37,739 nt of DNA. It comes from Sphingomonadaceae bacterium (GTDB taxonomy: Bacteria > Pseudomonadota > Alphaproteobacteria > Sphingomonadales > Sphingomonadaceae). Below are positions 1-7,099 of the stretch, piece by piece. The DNA is taken from positions 1 to 37,739 of the forward strand of contig JAKFUU010000044.1 in the NCBI GenBank assembly GCA_021732525.1. Direction: 5' to 3'. A program made the translations under genes and the position numbers. Every line of letters starts with the position of its first letter. Position 1 is the stretch's first letter. Under the pieces are notes generated by a model that did no database searches, was not told the DNA's origin, and saw only the letters and a list, made by a program, of their open reading frames with translations.

Positions 1-291
1 CTTGGCTTGGCACCGGCTCCCTTTGCCAGCGGAGACGTGTCGCGCGATCAAGGCATCAGCAAGGCTGGCAACCATGGCACCCGCGTGCTGATGGTCGAGC
101 TTGCATGGTGTTGGCTGCGATATCAGCCTGGCAGCGAGTTGGCGGTTTGGTATCGTGAACGCTTCAAGGGTAACGGCGGACGCGCGGCCAAGGTCGGGAT
201 CGTGGCGCTAGCCCGCAAATTGCTCATCGCGCTTTGGCGCTTTGTGGAGACCGGTCTGGTCCCGCAAGGTGCCGAGCTCCGCGCCGCCTGA
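1..291 (+). CDS. IS110-family transposase, C-terminal part (cut by window edge)
   Basis: The reading frame is open from the first base and stops at TGA 289-291. The 96 visible residues match the C-terminal Transposase_20 part of IS110-family transposases: LGLAP, then SGDVSRDQGISKAGN, then a segment like VLMVELAWCWLRYQP, and the closing ALWRFVETGLVPQGA. This family uses an N-terminal RuvC-like DEDD domain, which lies outside the window, plus a C-terminal serine domain, and is guided by a bridge RNA. The element is therefore incomplete only because the window starts inside it. It probably marks one edge of the insertion that also brought the carbonic anhydrase. The family call is firm; the subgroup is not determined. 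Confidence 0.85.
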   Translation, partial: LGLAPAPFASGDVSRDQGISKAGNHGTRVLMVELAWCWLRYQPGSELAVWYRERFKGNGGRAAKVGIVALARKLLIALWRFVETGLVPQGAELRAA

Positions 292-772
292 TGCCTATGT
301 TGCAACAGGCTCGATAGGGCGACGCGGATTGGTGTGATGCGTGACCGGGAAGATTGATGGCGCCTGAAAACGCCCAGTAGTAGTTTGGTCCGCATCCGCC
401 TTTGCTCGATCCGGGGATGTGAATAAGGATTATGGTACGCGGCTTCGGCCTCGACCGGATACAAGTCTATGCACGGATTGTGCATCAGCTGACCTCGGAA
501 CGGACGAAGCCAATCGATGCGAGCGCGCATGACCGGTTTGTTGGGGGGAGCGGACTGTCGGGTTTTGGTGAGAGATTCGCAAAAGCGGACATTGCCGAGA
601 CCATTGCGTAGGACATGTGAGCGAACGACATACTTTGTGATAATTTTGTATTGCTTACCGTCGCGCGCTTAACTAAATCGAAACCACGTGCCGGGTCCCT
701 CTGGCACCGCCTCAAAAGGTGGTGTGATGTCGGAACGCGTTGATGAGGCCCTGAAATTTTCAAGCATTCCGA
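292..772. other. Non-coding stretch downstream of the IS110 transposase
   Basis: About 480 bases without a convincing gene. The short frames here lack ribosome sites and look like non-coding sequence. The first part must include the right end of the IS110 element. If the element is of the IS1111 subgroup, its bridge RNA would be encoded here, but I cannot delimit it. The last part holds the promoter and leader of the carbonic anhydrase gene. I see no clear inverted repeats marking the element end, which is usual for part of this family. Confidence 0.4.
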
Positions 773-814
773 TTGTTTTGGGCCTTTCCTTTTGAACTGA
801 TAGGAAGTCCTTAC

Positions 815-1570
815 ATGAGTTTATCAAGACGAGATATGATCAAGACCGGCGGTGTCGGTATCATTGGCTTGGCGGCTGTAGGCGGCAGCGTTGCTCACGC
901 TGCGAAGCCCAAGCACGGGGCCTCGGCAGTGCTTCCGCCTATCCCGCAGGCTGACGGAAAAACACTATTTACCGCCGATGAAGCTCTGGCTCGATTGAAA
1001 GAAGGCAATCGCCGTTTTGTCGCCGACCAACCGGTTCAGGCTGATATTTCGAGCAAGCGGCGTATGGCTATCGCCCAGGGGCAAGCGCCATTTGCCGCAA
1101 TCGTTTCTTGTTCAGATTCGCGCGTAGGGCCCGAACAACTTTTTGGTGCAGGGCTAGGCGAACTCTTTATTGTTCGGACTGCTGGTAACTATGTGGACAC
1201 GGCGGGGATGGGATCGCTCGAATTTGGTGTCGCGTCTCTCGGTGCGCCGCTCATTGTTGTTCTAGGCCATGAACGCTGTGGCGCTGTAAAAGCGGCGGCA
1301 GCAGTCGTGAAGGAAAATGCGAAACTGCCTGGATCACTTGGCCCGATGGTGGAGCCGATCATTCCAGCGGTACTTCTCGCTAAAAGCGAGCATACGGAAG
1401 GCGGCGATCTTGTCGAAGAAGCAGGCCATGCAAACGTAAAACGCGTGGTTGAAAATCTGAGGGCGACGCGGAGCCCCGTGATCGGGGACTCAATTCAATC
1501 CGGAAAAGTCAAAGTCGTAGGGGCCTATTATGACCTCGACACAGGTACAGTCGACTTTTTTGACGTCTAG
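815..1570 (+). CDS. Beta-class carbonic anhydrase with Tat signal
   Basis: A 251-residue enzyme that interconverts CO2 and bicarbonate using zinc. The zinc ligands and catalytic pair of the beta class are visible: C99-x-D101-x-R103 in SCSDSRVGPE, and H152-x-x-C155 in GHERCGAV. The N-terminus carries a twin-arginine signal (SRRDMIK at residues 4-10), a hydrophobic stretch to about residue 27 and an AHA cleavage site, so the enzyme is probably exported folded to the periplasm. The start at 815 is preferred over an upstream in-frame start because AGGAAG lies 7 bases before it and the Tat motif sits right after it. The gene is monocistronic with its own terminator and sits next to an IS110 remnant, so it may be transposon cargo. 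Confidence 0.9.
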   Translation: MSLSRRDMIKTGGVGIIGLAAVGGSVAHAAKPKHGASAVLPPIPQADGKTLFTADEALARLKEGNRRFVADQPVQADISSKRRMAIAQGQAPFAAIVSCSDSRVGPEQLFGAGLGELFIVRTAGNYVDTAGMGSLEFGVASLGAPLIVVLGHERCGAVKAAAAVVKENAKLPGSLGPMVEPIIPAVLLAKSEHTEGGDLVEEAGHANVKRVVENLRATRSPVIGDSIQSGKVKVVGAYYDLDTGTVDFFDV

Positions 1571-1572
1571 AC

Positions 1573-1624
1573 GCCAATAGGCGCGAAGGAGGCGAATTTT
1601 TCTCCTTTGCGCCTATCGGCTTTT
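1573..1624 (+). terminator. Rho-independent terminator of the carbonic anhydrase gene
   Basis: Two 19-base arms (1573-1591 and 1602-1620) pair with two mismatches around a 10-base loop, followed by TTTT. The stem starts three bases after the stop codon. Confidence 0.8.
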
Positions 1625-1722
1625 GCGGGCAGCGAGCATCCGCCCATTTTCGTTGCTGAAGGGGTAGATCGCGCGGATTCCAGGGACACAAGCCATCGAT
1701 GGCAGCTTTTGGGGCGCAGCCA

Positions 1723-2106
1723 TCAACTATCGAACGACCGCAAACTTGTCGCATTCTGACGAAAAAAGCAGCCGCGAGCGGCACGCTTGACAAACACTTC
1801 CTCATACAAATCGATCTTCCAGAAAAGCTTCTGCCCCTGATGATCGAACACGCCGAAATCGCGCTCGCCATGCGGGTCGTCGTCGCCGTTGAACTCATGT
1901 GCCCGCACCTTGGCAGCAAGCGCGGCCTGGACAGCGAACAGGCTCATTGGATCTTCGGGATCGCAAAATGCATCGATGCAGCCGCGTGTGAAAACGGTGC
2001 GCGCCTCGTGCAGCTGGCCCGAACGGCACAGGTCGTTGAGCCGCGCGCATTCGCGGGCGCGATGCGCTTCATCGGGCGCAGTGTCGGCAGGCATATTGGT
2101 CGCCAT
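1723..2106 (-). CDS. DUF3768-like protein with altered or truncated C-terminus
   Basis: The N-terminal and middle parts fit the DUF3768 family, which is common on alphaproteobacterial plasmids and of unknown function. The hallmark block DDPHGERDFGVF followed by KLFWKIDLY is present. From memory, family members continue with a DPADP and RVLTIML-type tail. Here the sequence after KIDLYEE changes to an unrelated Arg/Phe-rich stretch and stops. This suggests that the 3' end was replaced at a junction near 1790. The ATG at 2106 is chosen because AAGGAG lies 7 bases before it. The gene is the last of the leftward backbone series and faces the carbonic anhydrase segment. It may be a non-functional remnant. 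Confidence 0.65.
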   Translation of the reverse strand: MATNMPADTAPDEAHRARECARLNDLCRSGQLHEARTVFTRGCIDAFCDPEDPMSLFAVQAALAAKVRAHEFNGDDDPHGERDFGVFDHQGQKLFWKIDLYEEVFVKRAARGCFFRQNATSLRSFDS

Positions 2107-2194
2107 CGTCATTCTCCTTGGTTGCGTGCACGGGCGGCAGGACAATTTTCCCGACACCCCAGCCTCACCCCCTCACCTCTCGTTCGCAGAGATA

Positions 2195-2223
2195 TTGACC
2201 GAGCCGACTTGTTCATGTTATGT
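2195..2223 (+). promoter_or_regulatory. Candidate sigma70-type promoter
   Basis: TTGACC (2195-2200) and TTATGT (2218-2223) are separated by exactly 17 bases, and the following gene starts 17 bases downstream with a GGAG ribosome site. The promoter would drive the 2240 gene away from the DUF3768 gene. Confidence 0.5.
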
Positions 2224-2239
2224 TCGATTGCGGAGACCC

Positions 2240-2734
2240 ATGATGCCAAATCCCACTGTTTTGCTTGACCAATTCGATCTCGACATCGCCCTGCGCGACG
2301 CGGCCTGCGATCCCGATCTGCGCCCACAGCAGCGCGCGGTCGCCAATCTGTGCCTCGGCATGGGGATAGACGATGCCTATCTCTCGGTGCGCGAACTCGC
2401 CCAAGCGGTCGATTGGGTGCACCATGGTGTTCCTGAGGGGAGGGCCAAGCTGGCGGCAATATTGAGCAATGCCTGCGACGATTTCCAGCGTGCCATCTAT
2501 TATGCGCTCGCCGGACGCGGCGTTGTTGAAATGCTCGATACGCTCGACTGGCTGTCAGCCCTGCTCAAGGCGCGTGGACTTGTCGCGGCACGTTTGAGCC
2601 GCAAGCGGATCGCGCGGCGCGACCTTGTCTCGCCTTATGTGGCCGACGAGCCCGATGGGCCATTGGTATCGCCTGATGCCAGGTTTGTGCTTGGCGCAGC
2701 TTGGGCGGCTGACCGGGGGCCCCGTACCTATTGA
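2240..2734 (+). CDS. Conserved hypothetical protein, 164 residues
   Basis: I do not recognise a family with certainty. The protein is soluble, mostly helical by composition, acidic at the N-terminus (VLLDQFDLDIALRDAACDPDL) and has a middle part rich in Ala and Leu. It has no signal peptide, membrane segment or obvious catalytic motif. Two adjacent ATG codons (2240 and 2243) are possible; GGAG at 2232-2235 favours the first. It is the only rightward gene in an otherwise leftward backbone block and has its own well-spaced promoter. This could mean a regulatory or dosage-related role, but that is inference only. Confidence 0.65.
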   Translation: MMPNPTVLLDQFDLDIALRDAACDPDLRPQQRAVANLCLGMGIDDAYLSVRELAQAVDWVHHGVPEGRAKLAAILSNACDDFQRAIYYALAGRGVVEMLDTLDWLSALLKARGLVAARLSRKRIARRDLVSPYVADEPDGPLVSPDARFVLGAAWAADRGPRTY

Positions 2735-2758
2735 GGACAGCCAAAGCAGCTTTCGTCG

Positions 2759-3001
2759 TTATCGGTTCCCGGCAGCATCTTCGTCAGCCCTGCAATTGAG
2801 CGTACGCGAAACGATATCGGAGTCCTCAGCGCAATTTGCGAGCACGACCCGGAATGGCTGTACCGGATTGCCGGTGCGCACCACCACCGTATCGCTGTCT
2901 GCCTCGTCGGCGACCTGGACCGCGAGGCGATTGGCATTTTCAATGCTGCACAGCCGCGCGCGTAGGGGTGATCCGGCAGCAGACTTGGTGCGGGTAGTCA
3001 T
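2759..3001 (-). CDS. Small hypothetical protein, 80 residues
   Basis: A short leftward gene downstream of the 3035-3634 gene with a 33-base gap. The ATG at 3001 is preceded by AAAGGA at a distance of about 7 bases, which supports translation. The product starts MTTRTKSAAGSP and is basic at the N-terminus, then acidic, with a stretch like DTVVVRTGNPVQPFRV that could form beta strands. I do not recognise a domain. Its place in the operon-like series and its ribosome site are the main support. Confidence 0.5.
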   Translation of the reverse strand: MTTRTKSAAGSPLRARLCSIENANRLAVQVADEADSDTVVVRTGNPVQPFRVVLANCAEDSDIVSRTLNCRADEDAAGNR

Positions 3002-3034
3002 GGGACAGTCCTTTGCGGGAGGGATAAACCGACG

Positions 3035-3634
3035 TCACTGGGCCCTGGTCGGACCAGGTACAATCGACCAGCGGCGCTCCATCAGGCGCGACACCTTGCA
3101 CAGGACGCTGGTATCGGGGCGCTGGAGCAGGATCGCCCGCTGCCGCCGCACGACCTCGAACTCACGGCCTTCATAGCCGTCACTGAACCGCAACGGCTCA
3201 GGGAAGATCAGGCGGTCACCGGTAGTCGGCAGTTTGCGGCCCGTGAGAAGCAGCCGCGTCTGACAGCGTGCGCGCCATTCGCGGGCATAGTCGTTGACGG
3301 GTTCGGTCAAAAGATCGAGGATCCGTGCCGGACATTGGCTTTCATGAGGCCCACAACTTTCATCCATGTCCTTATACGCGAAGATATACCCGTCACGGGC
3401 TTTGGGGTTCCAGCGGGTCAGACAGACCACGGCAAAAACCGACTTGGTCCCCCTATCGTCATAGCTTTCGACAGCGGCATAATAGACATGGCCAACCATG
3501 GACGAACGTAACACGCGCAAGCCTGTTTCACGCTCCTTTGCGGCGTCGGGTGCAAAGCTGAACTGTGCGTCGAGATAGGCTTTGGGCCTGGTGTGCGCGC
3601 CCATTCCGGCAGCCGTCATTGATAGCCAACCCAT
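3035..3634 (-). CDS. Conserved plasmid protein of unknown function (DUF6927-like)
   Basis: A 199-residue protein starting MGWLSMTAAGMGAH and carrying the blocks PKAYLDAQF, VYYAAVE, VFAVVCLTRWNP, GYIFAYKDMDES and CPARILDLL. I remember this pattern from a family often found on alphaproteobacterial plasmids and labelled DUF6927. The label is from memory and may be wrong, but conservation of the pattern is a confident point. No catalytic function is known to me. A ribosome site AAGGAG lies just upstream of the start, and an intercistronic stem-loop separates the gene from its downstream-coordinate neighbour at 3694. Confidence 0.75.
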   Translation of the reverse strand: MGWLSMTAAGMGAHTRPKAYLDAQFSFAPDAAKERETGLRVLRSSMVGHVYYAAVESYDDRGTKSVFAVVCLTRWNPKARDGYIFAYKDMDESCGPHESQCPARILDLLTEPVNDYAREWRARCQTRLLLTGRKLPTTGDRLIFPEPLRFSDGYEGREFEVVRRQRAILLQRPDTSVLCKVSRLMERRWSIVPGPTRAQ

Positions 3635-3656
3635 ATTGTATCTCCTTGGGTATTTG

Positions 3657-3677
3657 CGTCTGACACGCTCAGACGCG
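3657..3677 (-). other. Intercistronic stem-loop
   Basis: A perfect 8-base stem (3657-3664 with 3670-3677) encloses a 5-base loop in the gap between the 3694-4362 and 3035-3634 genes. No T-run follows on the minus strand, so it is more likely an RNA-processing or stability element than a full terminator. Confidence 0.45.
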
Positions 3678-3693
3678 CGGGTGGTGTGGATGG

Positions 3694-4362
3694 TCAGGCG
3701 GCGGGAGCCAGCGCGTCCTGCCGGACGGTTTCGGGAGCCAGATGGAGCTCACCTCGCAAGAGCTTTGCAAAGCGCGCAGCGTTGACGGCCACCGAGATGT
3801 CGGCAAAATGGTTGCGGTCGCCGCAATAATCGCGCCGCCCGTTGCAGCGGCGATAGAGGATCTCGCGTCCCGGCCCCATCACGCCGCAGCTGATCTGGAC
3901 ATAGAATGTTTCACTATGCAGCGTGACCTCGCCCGAAACAGCGACACCGCCTGCATTGACCCGCAGATCATAATCGCCCGGCACCAGCCCGAGTTCGCGC
4001 GCAAGTGCCGCAAGCGCGATGCGTGCCTCGCGGTGGAAGGCGCGTTTTGCTTCCGTGTCATAGCCGACCCCGCGCCGCGCGAGCGGGACAAGGGCAGGTT
4101 TGGCGCGCAAGTCGGCGATCCGTTCAAAACAGGCCTGCCGCATCGCACCATCTGCGGGATAACTTGCTGCCGGATCGAGTCCTGAGGCAACCCGGCCCAG
4201 ATGGCGACCGAGCAGAATGACGGCGGGATCGCGCTCGATATCGCAGCCTGCGTTCCGGGCGTCTTTCATCGCATCGGCAAGGGCTGCACAGGCGTTCTGG
4301 ATCGTTACCAAGGCATCGGGCTGGAGCGCACGGGCAAAGCGAAAAGCAAGGTCGTAGGTCAT
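3694..4362 (-). CDS. Conserved hypothetical protein of the plasmid backbone, 222 residues
   Basis: I do not recognise a named domain. The protein begins MTYDLAFRFARALQPDALV. The C-terminal half has a pattern of short beta-rich blocks (YDLRVNAGGVAVSGEVTLH) followed by a cysteine-containing stretch RRCNGRRDYCGDRNHFADI, which could bind a metal. The start at 4362 is chosen over a longer frame because GGAGA lies 7-11 bases upstream and the extra upstream sequence is Arg/Gly-rich and non-coding in character. It lies in the leftward backbone series after ardC with a gap that contains a GC-rich stem-loop. Confidence 0.65.
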   Translation of the reverse strand: MTYDLAFRFARALQPDALVTIQNACAALADAMKDARNAGCDIERDPAVILLGRHLGRVASGLDPAASYPADGAMRQACFERIADLRAKPALVPLARRGVGYDTEAKRAFHREARIALAALARELGLVPGDYDLRVNAGGVAVSGEVTLHSETFYVQISCGVMGPGREILYRRCNGRRDYCGDRNHFADISVAVNAARFAKLLRGELHLAPETVRQDALAPAA

Positions 4363-4375
4363 GCAAGGGTCTCCC

Positions 4376-4394
4376 CGCCCGGCCTGTCCGGGCG
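4376..4394 (-). other. Intercistronic stem-loop
   Basis: A perfect 7-base GC stem (4376-4382 with 4388-4394, CGCCCGG and CCGGGCG) with a 5-base loop lies in the gap between the ardC-like gene and the 3694-4362 gene. No T-run follows. Confidence 0.4.
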
Positions 4395-4457
4395 CACGGT
4401 CAAAGACCCCCCTCGCCTTTCCATCACCGCGACAGCGGCGCTCCTTAGGGTCAGGGT

Positions 4458-5360
4458 TCAAGCCGCAATTTTATGGGGAATGGTTTCAACTGCGCTGCAT
4501 TGTCGGAGCCAGGCGACCGCCTGCTCGGCTTTGGCAGCAGCATGAATGATCGCGGTCTTGTCGCGTTCGAGCACATCGATCCAAGAGGCGAGATAAGAAG
4601 CGTGGCTGTCGTGAAGGCTGGCAGGCAGACCGAGCTCGGCCGAGATGAAGGATTGGCCGAGACAGGCGACCAGTTCTTCAAAGGCATAGGCCTTGTCGCC
4701 AAAGCGCTTTCCAAACTGGCGCTTCAGCCGGTGCTGGGCACCGGTTGCGTGAACACATTCATGCGCGCGCGTTGACCAATAATGGTCGAGCGACTCGAAG
4801 TGGCGCGCGCGCGGCAGCTGGATGTGGTCGCTCGACGGGCTGTAATAGGCGCGGTCACCACCGTGCCGGACGGGGACTGGAACGGGGTCGAAAAAGGTCT
4901 CGATACCCAATCGCTGTTCGACCGGATCTTTCAGGCAATCGGCGGGTTCGGGATGATAATGCGGCGGCAACCCGTCAATCTGGTCGGCATTGTAGACCGC
5001 ATAACATTTAAGGAAGCGGAAAATCCGGTCGCCATGCTCGCCTGCGAGCCCCTGCCCGCCTGCCCGCTTGGCCGTCGCATAATAGACGCTGATGGCATGG
5101 CGCTCACCGCCCCGAACTTGTGCACCCAGTTCGGCGGCCTGCCGCGCGGTCATCCAGTAGGGGCTGGTAAACCCCCGCGCATCGGCAATCGCCCAGAGGT
5201 AGAGAGTGTTGACCCCCATATAGGGCAAACCATTGTGGCGCGCGGGCCGCATCCCCGTCGTCGACCAAGGTCGCACCCAAGGCGCGGTTCCGGTTTTCAA
5301 CTTTTCGAGAATGAGCGCGGTGACGGTGGCGGCCGCGTCGATCTTGCGAAAGCGGGTCAT
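4458..5360 (-). CDS. ardC: ArdC-like antirestriction protein (ssDNA-binding domain plus zincin metallopeptidase)
   Basis: A 300-residue protein with the two-domain build of ArdC. Residues 1-125 form the N-terminal ssDNA-binding domain (blocks APWVRPW, PYMGVNTLYLW and YWMTARQA). The C-terminal zincin-like peptidase has the zinc motif HECVH at residues 200-204 followed by ATGAQHRL, and a helix YAFEELVA that should supply the third ligand. ArdC is known to bind single-stranded DNA and help incoming plasmid DNA escape restriction. The start codon overlaps the stop of the GHKL ATPase gene (ATGA), so the two are translationally coupled. The symbol is given by similarity. Confidence 0.85.
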   Translation of the reverse strand: MTRFRKIDAAATVTALILEKLKTGTAPWVRPWSTTGMRPARHNGLPYMGVNTLYLWAIADARGFTSPYWMTARQAAELGAQVRGGERHAISVYYATAKRAGGQGLAGEHGDRIFRFLKCYAVYNADQIDGLPPHYHPEPADCLKDPVEQRLGIETFFDPVPVPVRHGGDRAYYSPSSDHIQLPRARHFESLDHYWSTRAHECVHATGAQHRLKRQFGKRFGDKAYAFEELVACLGQSFISAELGLPASLHDSHASYLASWIDVLERDKTAIIHAAAKAEQAVAWLRQCSAVETIPHKIAA

Positions 5361-7015
5361 GACACGTCACCTGTTTCGCATTCGCGTGGATGAAATGTGG
5401 CCGAACAGCTGGTCCCGTCATATTCGAGTGACAGCACCCTGCCCTTGGGCACCAGCCAGGCAATGTGCCTCCCGAAGTCATGCTTGATCTTGGCAAGGTC
5501 GCTTTCATCGCCTGCTTTCAGACATTCAAAAGCGCGGTGGAGAGCGGACTGTTCATAATGGTCACGTTGATCATTGTAGCTGCCAGCATCGCTATCGTCG
5601 CAAAAGCAAAATCCAGCACATGTGATATAGGCGGCAAGATCGCTCGGGCTGAGATGACTGTCCCGGGTCACAAGCATGATCATCTCGTCGGCGGTGCCGT
5701 ATTCGTCAGGATCAGCTTCGAGATAGAGATCGAGGGACAATCTCCTGTGCCCCCCAGACGACAAAATGAGGTCAAGCGAGGCTTCATCGATGCGCGTATT
5801 GACATCGGAGAGCCTTTTGGTCTGGTCGAACACAAGAACGGAACCGTCATGCGACAGTGCTGGACGACAGTCGCTGATCATTTCGAGCGCATCATACCAA
5901 CGGTAGCCTTGATAGGCGGGACGAGCATCGAACAGTTGCGCGAAGGGTGGGGGTCCAGCAAGCGCAAGCGCACGGTGCAACATCTGCGCGGTGAACGGAT
6001 CGAAGGACGGCACAAGCAGCGCATCTGTACCCGGTTCGACGGGGTTTTCGCGTGCTGCACCAAAATATTCATCGGCAGCATCGGGCTGCCACGGCGTGAG
6101 AAGCGCATCGGCTTCGGGAAGGTCAATGCCGAGTGTGGCAGCTTCATCCCAATCCTTTTTGGTAAGGCAGTGCCGCCCGCGTTCGCGGATGGCTTCGAAT
6201 ATCGCGGCCTTCACCAAAGTGTCGAGCGCAAGACTATGGGGGTTTTCGACCAGCTCCTTGCGGGCTGGAAGCACCAGCTGCAGCTCGGGCGCGTCGATAA
6301 TGTCGATACGTGCGGACCAGTGGCTATAGTCGGTTTCGACAAGCGAGAAGAGCCGCTGCCGCAGCGTGAGACCGTGAAAATTGATATGGGCTTCATAGGT
6401 AGAAAACGGCCTCGGAAAGACCCCAATGGCAAGGCCGCCCGCCCGTTTTGTATAGGTTGCACCGTCCAAAAAGCCCTTGCGCGCTTGGCTTACACCGTCG
6501 AGCGTCACGTTCACGGGTAGATAGCGCGCCGCGCGTTCGACTGCGCCGCCAATTTGGCGCAGCCAATCGTCATTGGCTGAAAAGACGATATCGGTGCCGC
6601 GTTCGCGCGTGGCGCTCTCGACACATAATTCACGCTCGCCAGTCCAGCCATCCTCAGGGATAGCCAGCCTGAAAGCGTCGCCGCCGGTGGACGAGGTGAT
6701 GGTGGTCGCGCGACCGGCAAGCGAGAAAAAGCCCATTCCTGCCGGATCTTCGCGCAGCGTTGCTGCCGCATCCCAATCGGATTCGCCAAGCGAGAGCAAC
6801 GCCTGCGGGCTGGCGATGCCCTTGCCATCATCGGCGATGATGATTTTCGGGGTCGGCTCAGTGCCGGTCGAAACCGCGATCTTCGTTGCCCCTGCCCGGC
6901 GGGCATTCTGGAACAGTTCGGTCAGGATATCGTCGAGCGACCCGGAAAACATCCGGGTTACTTTGCCGATGGCTGCGGCGGCCACACGGGCGCACACAGG
7001 TTCATGCTGTGTCAT
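5357..7015 (-). CDS. GHKL (Hsp90/MutL/MORC-type) ATPase
   Basis: A 552-residue protein with an N-terminal GHKL nucleotide-binding fold. The N box is ELFQNARRAGA (residues 33-43), the G1 box ADDGKGI (61-67) and the G2 box GMGFFSLAG (93-101). The remaining 400 residues have no motif I know. There is no histidine phospho-acceptor domain and no membrane segment, so it is an ATP-gated machine of the Hsp90/MORC/MutL kind rather than a sensor kinase. The start at 7015 is chosen because GAAGGT lies about 10 bases upstream and the family motif begins shortly after. The gene overlaps ardC by four bases, hinting at a shared role in plasmid establishment, but this is inference. Confidence 0.75.
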   Translation of the reverse strand: MTQHEPVCARVAAAAIGKVTRMFSGSLDDILTELFQNARRAGATKIAVSTGTEPTPKIIIADDGKGIASPQALLSLGESDWDAAATLREDPAGMGFFSLAGRATTITSSTGGDAFRLAIPEDGWTGERELCVESATRERGTDIVFSANDDWLRQIGGAVERAARYLPVNVTLDGVSQARKGFLDGATYTKRAGGLAIGVFPRPFSTYEAHINFHGLTLRQRLFSLVETDYSHWSARIDIIDAPELQLVLPARKELVENPHSLALDTLVKAAIFEAIRERGRHCLTKKDWDEAATLGIDLPEADALLTPWQPDAADEYFGAARENPVEPGTDALLVPSFDPFTAQMLHRALALAGPPPFAQLFDARPAYQGYRWYDALEMISDCRPALSHDGSVLVFDQTKRLSDVNTRIDEASLDLILSSGGHRRLSLDLYLEADPDEYGTADEMIMLVTRDSHLSPSDLAAYITCAGFCFCDDSDAGSYNDQRDHYEQSALHRAFECLKAGDESDLAKIKHDFGRHIAWLVPKGRVLSLEYDGTSCSATFHPRECETGDVS

Positions 7016-7048
7016 GGTTGAAAGACCTTCATGGAATATGAGGAAGGG

Positions 7049-7077
7049 CACCGCGCCGCAGGCATGGCGGCGCGGTG
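7049..7077 (-). other. Strong intercistronic stem-loop between the ParB-like and GHKL genes
   Basis: A perfect 11-base GC-rich stem (7049-7059 with 7067-7077) around a 7-base loop. On the minus strand it is followed by a C/T-rich tract rather than a T-run, so it may attenuate, or protect the upstream message from decay, more than terminate. Confidence 0.5.
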
Positions 7078-7099
7078 TTAAGTGGCGAGGGAAGGCCGA

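Noticed and set aside
5465-6520. A 351-codon open frame on the plus strand
   Set aside because: It is antisense to the GHKL ATPase gene, which has intact N, G1 and G2 boxes. No domain is seen in the plus-strand translation.
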